Source: Herpetosiphonaceae bacterium (lineage in GTDB: Bacteria; Chloroflexota; Chloroflexia; Chloroflexales; Herpetosiphonaceae). Taken from it: a DNA stretch of 64,000 bases. Positions 33,830 to 42,252 of this stretch are shown piece by piece (positions within the stretch are counted from its first letter, which is position 1; each line of letters begins with the position of its first letter). Both the position numbers and the translations under genes were made by a program. The stretch spans positions 628,001-692,000 of the forward strand of contig BPHZ01000001.1 of NCBI GenBank assembly GCA_026003835.1, given 5' to 3'. The notes beneath the pieces were generated by a model. It was not told the origin of the DNA. It did no database searches and saw only the letters and a list, made by a program, of their open reading frames with translations.

Positions 33830-35215
33830 ATGGCTGTTCCCCCGCTGTTTGCCGAGCGCATGCGCGCGCTGCTGGGCGCCGAAGCTGAGGAATTGCTTGC
33901 CGCTCTTGCGCGGCCGCCGCTGGCCGGCCTGCGTATCAATACCCTCAAGCTCAGCCCGGAGGCGTTCCAGGCGCTTGTGCCATGGCCCCTGACCCCTGTT
34001 CCATGGTGCCCCTCCGGCTTTCTTGTCGCCTCCGAGGAGCGGCCCGGCAAGCATCCTTTTCACGCCGCCGGCCTCTACTACCTCCAGGAGCCTTCGGCAA
34101 TGGCTGTGGCTGAGGCGCTGGCGCAGCCGGCCGGCATTGACTCCGGCGAGCTGGTGCTTGACCTTGCCGCCGCGCCTGGAGGTAAGGCAACACACCTGGC
34201 TTCGTTGATGGGCGGCCGTGGCCTGCTGGTGGCGAACGAGATCGAGCGCGGGCGGACGAAGGCCCTAACTGAGAATCTGGAGCGCTGGGGCGTGCGGCGG
34301 GCGTTGATTATCAACGAGGATCCGGTGCGGATAGCCGCGCGCTGGGGACCCATCTTCGACCGTGTGCTGCTTGATGCCCCCTGCTCCGGCGAGGGGATGT
34401 TTCGCAAATCGGCGGCGGCTGTCGCCGACTGGAGCCCGGAGATCGTGCGCGGCTGCGCCATGCGCCAGGGGCAGGCTATCGAAGCCGCCGCGGCGCTGGT
34501 GCGACCCGGCGGGCTGCTGGCCTACAGCACCTGTACCTTTGCGCCTGAGGAAGATGAGCAGGTGATCGCCCGCTTTCTCGATCGGCACAAGGACTTTGCG
34601 CTGGTTCCACTCTCTCTGCCCGGTGCGCTACCTGGCCATCCTGAGTGGGTCGATCCGGCTCTCGCTCGTGCGGAGCTGGCCCTTACCGCGCGTCTCTGGC
34701 CCCACCGCATTCCAGGCGAAGGTCATTTCGTTGCCCTCCTGCGGCGAACCGATGGTCCTGCTCCTCAACTTGTGCTGGCGCGGCTTAAGGAGGCGCCGAA
34801 AGCCGCGCGCGAGCTATGGCGCGATTTCGTGCGCTCGGCGCTATCCGGCGATCCCGCCGCAGATGACGTGCTGGTCGTTTACGGCGAGCAGCTCTATGCG
34901 GTGCCTCGTGATGTACCGGCGCTCGATGGGCTGCGGGTGGTGCGCGCCGGTCTGTGGCTCGGCACGCTGCGCCGCGATCGCCTGGAGCCTTCGCATAGCC
35001 TGGCGCTGACAATCGATGCCGCCGCAGCCATGCGCCGGCTCGATCTCTCCGCTGATGATGAGCGGACACTGCGCTATCTCCAGGGTCACCCGCTTGACGA
35101 GCCCGGTGAGCCCGGTTGGGTGCTGGTCTGCGTTGACGGATTCCCGCTCGGCTGGGGCCGCCGTGCCGGCGCGGTTGTTAAGAATGCCTACCCCAAGGGC
35201 TTGCGCTGGCGCTAG
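33830..35215 (+). CDS. RsmF-like rRNA (cytosine-5) methyltransferase
   Basis: This is a 461-residue NOL1/NOP2/Sun-family enzyme. The SAM motif is LDLAAAPGGKATHLASLM. The two catalytic cysteines are in LDAPCSGEGMFRKS and YSTCTFAPEEDEQ. The C-terminal part (about 290-461) resembles the RsmF/YebU extension with a PUA-like end (NAYPKGLRWR), which places methylation on 16S rRNA. The open frame reaches back to 33737, but ATG 33830 (MAVPPLFAERMRALLG) is where the family begins. The ribosome site is weak. Confidence 0.9.
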   Translation: MAVPPLFAERMRALLGAEAEELLAALARPPLAGLRINTLKLSPEAFQALVPWPLTPVPWCPSGFLVASEERPGKHPFHAAGLYYLQEPSAMAVAEALAQPAGIDSGELVLDLAAAPGGKATHLASLMGGRGLLVANEIERGRTKALTENLERWGVRRALIINEDPVRIAARWGPIFDRVLLDAPCSGEGMFRKSAAAVADWSPEIVRGCAMRQGQAIEAAAALVRPGGLLAYSTCTFAPEEDEQVIARFLDRHKDFALVPLSLPGALPGHPEWVDPALARAELALTARLWPHRIPGEGHFVALLRRTDGPAPQLVLARLKEAPKAARELWRDFVRSALSGDPAADDVLVVYGEQLYAVPRDVPALDGLRVVRAGLWLGTLRRDRLEPSHSLALTIDAAAAMRRLDLSADDERTLRYLQGHPLDEPGEPGWVLVCVDGFPLGWGRRAGAVVKNAYPKGLRWR

Positions 35216-35230
35216 TAGTCCACCACATAA

Positions 35231-35360
35231 ATGACCCTCACCCCGTCCCGCTGCGCTCGCCACTCCGCTTCCGCATAGTTGGAAAGGGGCCAGGGCGTGA
35301 GGGTGGCAGGCCCGGCGTTGGCGAAGCCCTGGGGTGACTCTGAGCCTTTTTTATGATATA
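35231..35360 (+). repeat. CCCTCACCCC-type intergenic element in a 420-bp gap
   Basis: ACCCTCACCCC begins the element and GTGAGGGTGG lies about 75 bp later, an inverted pair around a GC-rich middle. Next come CCAGGGC...GCCCTGG and a CCTTTTTTATG run that could end transcription of the rsmF-like gene. Ends are approximate. The rest of the gap 35216-35635 shows nothing I can name. Confidence 0.4.
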
Positions 35361-35635
35361 AATGGATTCGTTACAGCCCACTTACCACGCGATGCGGCAC
35401 TTTTCAGGCGATCGTGCACATCTTTTTTTCCTCCGCTTATCCCTGTGCGCGCCCTTCCGGTTGGCTGATCCCGATAGCTTGTGCGCCGTCAGGCACGGAG
35501 TCGAGGTATGCCTTTTGATAGAGACATTGCCTCTTAGATAGTGCCCGGCATCTCTTCAGTACCGGCTGTCTTTCTACAGTGGTAGCTTGATTGCGATGGT
35601 AGCATAGGCTACGCGCGATGGAAAGGAGATCGTGT

Positions 35636-36547
35636 ATGAATCCGCGATCGCGGAAGTATATACCACTCTTCATTATGCTGCTTGTCACTGCGCTGTGCCT
35701 GCCCTCGTTGAGCGCCGCAAAGCCTCTACTCAGGACCAATCAGGCGCCGGTTATGGCGCTCTCACAGTTCTCTTGCTCTGGGACGCGCTTCTTTGAGCGT
35801 GCCGGTGTTGGGGTTGAGTTCAGCGTCGGCTCAACACACCAGGGCGGCACCTTTGTTTTCATTGAGAACAACAATACGATGAGGGTCCGCGAACCTCTAC
35901 CCGGTGTTGTGGTTGGCTCTTTCCGCCAGGGTGCCACGCTCGGCGATCAGGCAACGATCGCTTTCGATCGAACCATCAGGATTGTTGGTATTCTCTGGTA
36001 TGATAACGACCCCATGCCTGATGAGGTGGGATGGTCGATCAACGATATTGTTGGCCCACTCACGGGGAATAGAACGGCAGTTTGGACGGCAGTCGATCTA
36101 ACCACCAATGAAATTTTTATCGACGCGGGCGGGGACTCCGGCGGCGTGGATTTTTGCTATGAGGAGATCGCTGCCCAGGGCTGTACCCCTGGCTACTGGA
36201 AGCAGCCGCACCATTTCGACTCCTGGGCTGCAACGGGCTACGATCCGAATCAAACCCTTGAGTCTGTTTTCGATGTACCGGACACGCTTGGCCTTGATAA
36301 CGTTACGCTTGCCCAGGCGCTAAGCTTCGGCGGAGGGCCTGGGGACAGAGGCGCCTCAAAAATGTTGTTGCGGGCCGCCGTGGCGGCGCTCCTCAACGCT
36401 GCACATCCCGATGTCAGCTACCCGCGCTCGGCGCGGCAGGTAATCAACAATGTTAATGCTGCTCTCTCAAGCCTTGATCGGAGCACGATGATTGATCTTG
36501 CTGGGGAACTGGACAGGGATAATAACCTGGGGTGCCCGCTGAATTAA
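35636..36547 (+). CDS. Secreted protein with CTPGYWK motif
   Basis: This is a 303-residue exported protein. A signal peptide (KYIPLFIMLLVTALCLPSLS, with cleavage after SAA or similar) is followed by a beta-rich domain (about 45-175). Then comes the short module GCTPGYWKQPHHFDSW at about residues 187-202, followed by a helical C-terminal part. The CTPGYWK-type module recurs in unrelated bacterial secreted proteins and has no known function. Four Cys occur in the mature part. AAGGAG lies 8 nt before ATG 35636. It is unlinked to the arg genes that follow, which have their own promoter. Confidence 0.7.
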   Translation: MNPRSRKYIPLFIMLLVTALCLPSLSAAKPLLRTNQAPVMALSQFSCSGTRFFERAGVGVEFSVGSTHQGGTFVFIENNNTMRVREPLPGVVVGSFRQGATLGDQATIAFDRTIRIVGILWYDNDPMPDEVGWSINDIVGPLTGNRTAVWTAVDLTTNEIFIDAGGDSGGVDFCYEEIAAQGCTPGYWKQPHHFDSWAATGYDPNQTLESVFDVPDTLGLDNVTLAQALSFGGGPGDRGASKMLLRAAVAALLNAAHPDVSYPRSARQVINNVNAALSSLDRSTMIDLAGELDRDNNLGCPLN

Positions 36548-36573
36548 GATCGTAGATCCATAGAATCGGGCCA

Positions 36574-36602
36574 TTGACATGGGCTCTGCTTCGTGCTATA
36601 CT
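36574..36602 (+). promoter_or_regulatory. Strong promoter of the argG leader
   Basis: A perfect TTGACA (36574-36579) and TATACT (36597-36602) are 17 bp apart. Transcription would start near 36609, giving a leader of about 215 nt before argG. Confidence 0.8.
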
Positions 36603-36638
36603 CGCCGCCGCAACCATTGAGAATAAGTGGTTCGCCGC

Positions 36639-36725
36639 ATGAACGACACAAAGGACAACATCAAACTCAATCCAATGGTGCCCCTGAACGCGGAGCCGCG
36701 TTTCCGTCGTCCTAAGCCGGCCTGA
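36639..36725 (+). CDS. Candidate arginine leader peptide (28 aa)
   Basis: This short frame runs [20 protein letters not shown] and then R-F-R-R-P-K-P-A before TGA. It has three Arg codons (CGT) within four codons near its end. It begins 30 nt after the predicted transcription start and is followed 40 nt later by a terminator, then argG. The ribosome site is not strong. The layout fits leader-peptide control, in which ribosome stalling at Arg codons decides whether the terminator forms. Confidence 0.5.
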   Translation: MNDTKDNIKLNPMVPLNAEPRFRRPKPA

Positions 36726-36765
36726 TGGTCCGGTCAGGTGCGCTTGCTCCGCGCTCTCGTCAAGC

Positions 36766-36796
36766 AGCCTCGCCGGACTGGCGGGGCTTTTTTTCT
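36766..36796 (+). terminator. Attenuator terminator in front of argG
   Basis: AGCCTCGCC (36766-36774) and GGCGGGGCT (36780-36788) form a 9-bp stem with one wobble and a GGACT loop, followed by seven T (36788-36794). It lies upstream of argG rather than after a gene. GTCCGG at 36728-36733 can pair with CCGGAC at 36773-36778, which would disrupt the terminator. Confidence 0.75.
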
Positions 36797-36823
36797 GCGT
36801 ACGTACCCTGGAGGATGCAGCGT

Positions 36824-38044
36824 ATGACTGGTGGCAATTCGGCAAAGGTCAAGAAGGTCGTCCTGGCCTACTCAGGCGGCCTGGATACGTCGATTATCGT
36901 GCCTTGGCTGCGCGAGAACTACGGCTGCGAGGTGATCTGCTTTGCGGCTGATATCGGCCAGGCTGAGGAGTTGGAGGGTCTGGAGGAGAAGGCGCTGCGC
37001 AGCGGCGCCTCCAAGCTGGTTGTGCGCGATCTGCGCGAGGAGTTTGTGCGCGACTATATCCTGCCTACCCTTCAGGCGGGCGCCATCTACGAGCGCAAGT
37101 ATCTGCTGGGGACATCGATGGCCCGGCCGCTCATCGCCAGGCATCAGGTGTTGGTCGCCCACGAGGAGGGCGCCGACGCTGTGGCCCACGGCTGTACCGG
37201 CAAAGGCAACGATCAGGTGCGCTTTGAGTTGACCTATATGGCGCTCGACCCCTCGCTGACTGTGATCGCGCCCTGGCGCGAATGGCATATTCGCTCGCGC
37301 GAGGATGCGCTGCGCTATGCCGCCGAGCGCAATATCCCGGTTGCTGCCAGCACCAGGAAGATCTATAGCCGCGACCGCAATCTGTGGCATCTGAGCCACG
37401 AGGGCGGTGTGCTTGAAGATCCCTGGAATGAGCCTGAAGAAGAGATGTTTGTGCTCACCTCCGCCCCCGAGCAGGCGCCCGACGAGCCTGAGTATCTGAT
37501 GCTTTCCTTTGAGTCCGGTGTCCCGACCGCTATCGACGGCGAGCGTCTGGGGCTGGTCGAGCTTGTCGAGCGGCTCAACGCGCTTGGTAGCCGGCATGGC
37601 GTCGGCAGGGTGGATCTGGTCGAGAACCGCCTCGTCGGGATGAAGTCTCACGGTGTCTATGAGACGCCTGGGGGCACTATTCTGGTGACGGCCCACCGTG
37701 AGCTGGAGCATTTGACGCTCGGCCGGGATCTCCTGCGCCTGAAGGATCAGCTGGCGCTTGAGTATGCCGACCTGGTTTATACCGGCCGCTGGTTTACGCC
37801 GCTGCGCGATGCACTAGACGCCTTTGTTCGGGAGACGCAGCGCGATGTGACGGGTGATGTGCGGCTGAAGCTCTACAAGGGGAATGTGATCGTTGTCGGC
37901 CGTCGCTCGCCACACTCGCTCTATCGTGAAGACCTGGCAACGTTCGGCGAGGAGGCGGTCTACAACCAGCGCGACGCCGAAGGCTTTATTCATCTCTACG
38001 GTCTGCCGATTAAGGCCCGCGCATTGCGGGATAAGCATATGTAG
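36824..38044 (+). CDS. argG: Argininosuccinate synthase
   Basis: This 406-residue enzyme joins citrulline and aspartate with ATP. The PP-loop ATP site is [33 protein letters not shown] and the [19 protein letters not shown] stretch are diagnostic, and the length is normal. GGAGG lies 9 nt before ATG 36824, so the longer frame from 36725 is excluded. It is first in the arginine cluster and is preceded by a leader peptide and terminator. An intergenic repeat follows its stop. Confidence 0.97.
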   Translation: MTGGNSAKVKKVVLAYSGGLDTSIIVPWLRENYGCEVICFAADIGQAEELEGLEEKALRSGASKLVVRDLREEFVRDYILPTLQAGAIYERKYLLGTSMARPLIARHQVLVAHEEGADAVAHGCTGKGNDQVRFELTYMALDPSLTVIAPWREWHIRSREDALRYAAERNIPVAASTRKIYSRDRNLWHLSHEGGVLEDPWNEPEEEMFVLTSAPEQAPDEPEYLMLSFESGVPTAIDGERLGLVELVERLNALGSRHGVGRVDLVENRLVGMKSHGVYETPGGTILVTAHRELEHLTLGRDLLRLKDQLALEYADLVYTGRWFTPLRDALDAFVRETQRDVTGDVRLKLYKGNVIVVGRRSPHSLYREDLATFGEEAVYNQRDAEGFIHLYGLPIKARALRDKHM

Positions 38045-38139
38045 TGGTCGACCACACAGACAGTGATGGGGTGGTTTGGAGGGACGCAGTTCCTCCAGCT
38101 CCTCCTTTCCTCATGATCGTTCCGATGGTGGTCCAGTAG
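38043..38139 (-). repeat. Interspersed repeat, copy 2 (inverted)
   Basis: The reverse complement reads GGACCACCATCGGAACGAT, CATGAGGAAAGGAGGAG, then TGGAGGAACTGCGTCCCTCCA, AAACCACCCCATCAC and GTGTGGTCGACCAC. The same blocks occur in the same order in copies at 40059-40153 and 23139-23213. The element begins two bases inside the end of the argG stop codon. Confidence 0.85.
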
Positions 38140-38165
38140 GTTTTCAAACGTAAGATAGGTGCGCA

Positions 38166-38816
38166 ATGCAAACAGATCTCTATATCATTCGTCACGGTGA
38201 GGCGGTCTGTAATGTGGAGAATATTGTAGGCGGGATGGTGGGCTGCCGTGGATTGACGGAGCGCGGCCATGCCCAGGCACGCAGACTGGCCGAGCGGCTG
38301 GCGCGCGGCGAGATCGAGGCCGATGTGCTCTATGCCAGCACAATCCGGCGCGCTCGCGAAACCGCCGAGCCGGTGGCCGAGGCGCTTGGGCTGCCGATCC
38401 AGTGGGACGATGAACTCCACGAGCTGCGGCCAGGTGAGGTGGTCGATGGGATGACCGTCAGCGAGGTGGTCGAGCGCTACGGCCGATTATCGCTCTCCCA
38501 ACCCTATATGTCGACCGCCCCCGGATCCGAGAGCTTTGCAACCTTTCTGACTCGCGCCTGCACTGCTCTCTATCGCATTATCCAGCAGCACGAAGGTCAG
38601 AGGATTGTTGTGGTCTCCCACGGTGGCATCGTCGATGCCTCGTTCTACCTGATGTTTGGCATGGGTCCGTATATTCTCGAACGAGCAGGATTCTGGACAT
38701 ACCATACGTCGATTACGCACTGGCGGCGTATGCCGGGCTGGGCGCCGGGGGATATGCCGCGCTGGCATCTGATGCGTTACAACGATGTGGCGCACCTTGC
38801 CGATGGTGATCAGTAA
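38166..38816 (+). CDS. Histidine phosphatase (phosphoglycerate mutase-like)
   Basis: This 216-residue protein of the histidine phosphatase superfamily begins with the phospho-His motif LYIIRHGEAVCNVENIVGG. GLTERGHAQARRLAERL, TIRRARETAEPVAEALGL and the second catalytic His in VVSHGGIVDASFYLMFGM follow. The substrate cannot be read. It lies between argG and argJ, 11 nt upstream of argJ, and may be co-transcribed with arginine genes without being part of the pathway. Confidence 0.9.
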   Translation: MQTDLYIIRHGEAVCNVENIVGGMVGCRGLTERGHAQARRLAERLARGEIEADVLYASTIRRARETAEPVAEALGLPIQWDDELHELRPGEVVDGMTVSEVVERYGRLSLSQPYMSTAPGSESFATFLTRACTALYRIIQQHEGQRIVVVSHGGIVDASFYLMFGMGPYILERAGFWTYHTSITHWRRMPGWAPGDMPRWHLMRYNDVAHLADGDQ

Positions 38817-38828
38817 GGAGCCTCCATC

Positions 38829-40061
38829 ATGCGAGATGAATCCGAGCAGGTTGCGAGCGCCCGACTCACGCCGGTTGTCCCTGGCTTTAAGGCGGCGGGT
38901 ATCAGTTGTGGGATCAAGAGGACCGGCGCGCCCGATCTTGCGCTGATCGTCGTTGAGCGGCCCTGTGCGGCTGCGGCGCTCTTTACGACGAATCTGGTCA
39001 AAGCGGCGCCGGTGCTCTACGATCAGGCGATCCTGGCGCGTCCGGGGGCGACGATAGGCGCAGTGGTGATCAACAGTGGCAACGCTAACGCTTGCACCGG
39101 CGCCGAGGGCGAGGCCGCCGTGCGCGCGACTGCTGAGGCTGCCGCCGGGCTGCTGGGGATCGCGCCGGAACAGGTCTTTGTGATGTCCACCGGGGTTATC
39201 GGCGTGCCACTGCCCGTCGAGCGGCTCATCGCCGGGCTGCCGCAGGCGGTTCAGCAGCTGCAAGCTGAGGGCTGGGATCAGGCGGCGCGGGCGATGATGA
39301 CCACCGATACGCGGCCAAAAATCGCTCAGATACGTGTCCCGCTCCCCTCAGGCGTAACCATCCATCTTGCCGGTATTGCCAAGGGTGCGGGGATGATCCA
39401 TCCGAATATGGCGACCCTGCTCTCGGTCGTCGCCACGGATGCTCTTATTGAGCCCGAGACGTTGCGTCAGGCGCTGCGCCTTGCCGCCGATCGGAGCTTT
39501 CACTGTATCAGCGTCGATGGTGATACCTCGACCAACGATACGCTGCTGGCGTTGGCTAGTGGCACAGCCGGCAATCTCCTGCTGTCCAGTCTGACAGCGC
39601 CTGGTGGCGCTGCTTTCCTGGCCGGGTTGACCGCCCTCTGTCGCGATCTGGCACTCCAGGTCGTCCGCGACGGCGAGGGCGCAACGCGCGTTGCGACGAT
39701 TGTGGTTCGTGGTGCCGCCAGCGATGCTGAGGCTCATCGCGCCGCCATGACTGTTGCGACCTCGCCCTTGGTCAAGACGGCGCTGCATGGCGCCGATCCA
39801 AACTGGGGCCGCGTGCTGGCGGCCCTCGGCAGGAGCGGTGTGACCTTCGATCCGCAGCGTGTGGCGCTGGATTTCGGCGGCATCGCTGTGCTGCGCGATG
39901 GCCGGCCGCTGCTGTTCGACGAAGTCGAGGCTCATCGTCGCCTCTCAGGGCCGGATGTGCTGATTGAGGCCGATCTGCGGATGGGCGAGGGCAGCGCCAC
40001 TGTCTGGACCTGCGATTTCTCCGATGGCTATGTGCGGATCAATGCGGACTACCGGACGTAG
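38829..40061 (+). CDS. argJ: Glutamate N-acetyltransferase / amino-acid acetyltransferase
   Basis: This is a 410-residue ArgJ, which transfers the acetyl group from N-acetylornithine to glutamate (and in bifunctional forms uses acetyl-CoA). The self-cleavage site is intact in KGAGMIHPNMATLLSVVATD, where Thr becomes the nucleophile of the beta subunit. AVVINSGNANACTGAEGE and SISVDGDTSTND-type patterns (here CISVDGDTSTND) are also present. AAGGAG lies before the ATG. With argJ present, the ArgA-like gene downstream is not strictly needed. Confidence 0.96.
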   Translation: MRDESEQVASARLTPVVPGFKAAGISCGIKRTGAPDLALIVVERPCAAAALFTTNLVKAAPVLYDQAILARPGATIGAVVINSGNANACTGAEGEAAVRATAEAAAGLLGIAPEQVFVMSTGVIGVPLPVERLIAGLPQAVQQLQAEGWDQAARAMMTTDTRPKIAQIRVPLPSGVTIHLAGIAKGAGMIHPNMATLLSVVATDALIEPETLRQALRLAADRSFHCISVDGDTSTNDTLLALASGTAGNLLLSSLTAPGGAAFLAGLTALCRDLALQVVRDGEGATRVATIVVRGAASDAEAHRAAMTVATSPLVKTALHGADPNWGRVLAALGRSGVTFDPQRVALDFGGIAVLRDGRPLLFDEVEAHRRLSGPDVLIEADLRMGEGSATVWTCDFSDGYVRINADYRT

Positions 40062-40153
40062 TGGACAACCACCGTAACGATGCTGAGGAAAGGAGGAGGT
40101 GGAGGGGCGAAGCTCCGCCAAACCACCCCGTCAATGGTGGTGTGGTCGACCAC
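40059..40153 (+). repeat. Interspersed repeat, copy 3
   Basis: TAGTGGACAACCACC, CGATGCTGAGGAAAGGAGG, GGAGGGGCGAAGCTCCGCC, AAACCACCCCGTCAATGG and GTGTGGTCGACCAC. This is the most complete plus-strand copy. It begins inside the argJ stop codon and fills most of the gap before argH. Confidence 0.85.
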
Positions 40154-40180
40154 GAGATGAGTCTCGGATTTCGTTTTCAG

Positions 40181-40197
40181 GGTTTCAATTTGAAACC
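40181..40197. promoter_or_regulatory. Palindrome upstream of argH
   Basis: GGTTTCAA-T-TTGAAACC is a perfect 8+1+8 palindrome, 20 bp before the argH ATG. It does not match the TGAAT...ATTCA arginine-repressor box. It could be an operator or a small hairpin. Confidence 0.4.
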
Positions 40198-40217
40198 AGC
40201 AAAGGGTTGACGTATCG

Positions 40218-41594
40218 ATGTCTCACCAGCTATGGGGCGGTCGCTTTGCAGAGCCAACGGCCGCTGAAATGCGTGAATTCAACGATAGCTTTCGCTTCGA
40301 CCGGCGGTTGGCTGAGGCCGATATCGCCGGATCGATTGCCTATGCCCGCGCGCTGGCCCGCTCTGGGATCATCACCGAGCAGCAGCGCGACGCGCTGATC
40401 ACCGGACTGGAGCAGGTGCACCGGGAATTTGCCGAGAGTACCTTCATCGCCAGGGAGGGCGACGAGGATATTCATACTGCTGTCGAGCGGCGTCTCTTTG
40501 AGCTGATCGGGCCGGTAGCCGGGATGCTGCATACCGGCCGGTCACGTAACGATCAGGTTGCCACCGATTTCCGGCTGTGGTGCCTTTGGGCCTGCGATCA
40601 ACTGGAGGAGGCTGTCTCTGCGCTACAGGGGCGGCTTGTCGATCAGGCGGAGGCTCATGTCGAAACGCTGATGCCGGGCTATACGCATCTGCAGCGGGCG
40701 CAGCCGATAACCTTTGCCCAGTGGTGCCTGGCCTACGCCACAATGTTGGCGCGCGACCGCGAGCGCCTGCGCGACTGCAGGCGGCGCACAGCCGTTTTGC
40801 CGCTCGGCGCTTCGGCGCTCGCCGGCAATGCCCTTGGCCTTGATCGTGAGTCCCTGCTGCAGGATCTGCCCTTCGAGCGCTTGAGCGAGAATAGCCTCGA
40901 TGCTGTCAGCGACCGTGATTTTGCTGCCGAGCTGCTCTTTTGCTGCACACTGCTTGGCGCGCATCTCTCCCGCCTGGCAGAGGATGTGATCCTCTACTCG
41001 ACTGCTGAGTTCGGCTTTCTGACGCTGGCCGATGCCTACTCGACCGGCTCCAGCTTGATGCCTCAGAAACGCAACCCTGACTCGATGGAGCTGCTGCGTG
41101 GCAAGGCCGGCAGGCTGCTGGGCGATCTGGTCGCTCTGCTTACGGTGATCAAAGGCATACCACTTGCATATAACAAGGATTTGCAGGAGGATAAGGAGCC
41201 TGTTTTCGATGCTGTCGATACGCTCCTGCTGGCGCTGCGCGTGGCAGCGGGGGCTGTGGCGACGTGGCAGGTTCACACTGAACGTATGGCTGCCGCCCTC
41301 GATGATGCGATGTTGGCAACTGATTTGGCTGATGAGTTGGTACGACTGGGCATGCCGTTTCGTGAGGCCCACAGCGCTGTTGGCCGTCTCGTACGGCGAG
41401 CAGAAGAGCTCTGCATCCCTCTGCGCGAACTCCCCGCAGAGGAGTTGGCGGCCGCCGTGCCGGCGCTTGATATCCAGCGCTATCGCTCGCTCTTCGATCA
41501 CCGCCGTTCTGTTGAGCGGCGCAGCGTTATCGGCGGTACGGCTCCCACGGCGGTGCGGGCGCAGATTGCCCGCCTGCGCCAACAAGAAGTTTGA
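40218..41594 (+). CDS. argH: Argininosuccinate lyase
   Basis: This 458-residue fumarase-superfamily enzyme splits argininosuccinate into arginine and fumarate. It starts LWGGRFAEPTAAEMREFNDS. The conserved loops are MLHTGRSRNDQVATDFRLW, MPGYTHLQRAQPITFAQW (catalytic His) and the signature GSSLMPQKRNPDSMELLRGK. The length is normal. A short hairpin (ATCCTGA/TCAGGAT, 41606-41626) follows its stop in the 129-bp gap before the acetyltransferase gene. Confidence 0.97.
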   Translation: MSHQLWGGRFAEPTAAEMREFNDSFRFDRRLAEADIAGSIAYARALARSGIITEQQRDALITGLEQVHREFAESTFIAREGDEDIHTAVERRLFELIGPVAGMLHTGRSRNDQVATDFRLWCLWACDQLEEAVSALQGRLVDQAEAHVETLMPGYTHLQRAQPITFAQWCLAYATMLARDRERLRDCRRRTAVLPLGASALAGNALGLDRESLLQDLPFERLSENSLDAVSDRDFAAELLFCCTLLGAHLSRLAEDVILYSTAEFGFLTLADAYSTGSSLMPQKRNPDSMELLRGKAGRLLGDLVALLTVIKGIPLAYNKDLQEDKEPVFDAVDTLLLALRVAAGAVATWQVHTERMAAALDDAMLATDLADELVRLGMPFREAHSAVGRLVRRAEELCIPLRELPAEELAAAVPALDIQRYRSLFDHRRSVERRSVIGGTAPTAVRAQIARLRQQEV

Positions 41595-41723
41595 GAGCTA
41601 TTCCATCCTGATGCGCCGTCAGGATCGGGGTGCGCCGGTTTCTCCCGCCGCCCCCTCCCAAAAAAGCGCAGCGGTTGTTTGATACAGGTGCCTTTATTCT
41701 GCGCCAGGGAAGGAACATAAGCG

Positions 41724-42239
41724 ATGACCTTAACGGATATCAATCTGATTGTGCCGGCGTCGCCGGCAAAGCCTTCGAGCGCTGAGGTCGTCATCCGGCG
41801 GGCTAGAGTGCAGGATGTGCCCCAGATGGCTGTGTTGATCAATAGCTATGCTGCCCAGGGTTTGATGCTGCCTAAGAGCGCTACGCAGCTCTACAACCAC
41901 ATCCGTGACTTTGTCGTGGCCGAGCAGGAGGGACAGATCATCGGCTGTGCGGGGCTCAAGATTACCTGGGAGAACCTCGCCGAGATTATTTCGCTGGCCG
42001 TTGCGCCGGCGCTTCAGGGACGGGGCATCGGCAGGCGCCTGGTTGAGCCGCTGCTCGAGGATGCACGGGTGCTGGGCATCCCTACGGTCTTCGCTCTCAC
42101 CTACCAGGTCACGTTTTTCGAGAAGCTTGGCTTTCGTGTTGTTCCTAAAGAGATGCTGTCGCAGAAAGTATGGCAGGACTGCGTCCACTGTCCGAAGCAA
42201 CACTGCTGCGACGAGATTGCAATGATTCGTGAGGTCTAA
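41724..42239 (+). CDS. ArgA-like GNAT N-acetyltransferase
   Basis: This 171-residue single-domain GNAT protein has the acetyl-CoA loop VAPALQGRGIGRRLVEPLL and YQVTFFEKLGFRVV. The C-terminal Cys motif WQDCVHCPKQHCCDEIAM is characteristic of the short N-acetylglutamate synthases found in arginine operons. It would acetylate glutamate at the first step. AAGGAA precedes the ATG. It lies between argH and argC with almost no gap to argC, supporting the assignment, though enzyme activity is inferred. Confidence 0.8.
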   Translation: MTLTDINLIVPASPAKPSSAEVVIRRARVQDVPQMAVLINSYAAQGLMLPKSATQLYNHIRDFVVAEQEGQIIGCAGLKITWENLAEIISLAVAPALQGRGIGRRLVEPLLEDARVLGIPTVFALTYQVTFFEKLGFRVVPKEMLSQKVWQDCVHCPKQHCCDEIAMIREV

Positions 42240-42252
42240 GGTGGCAGATTCG

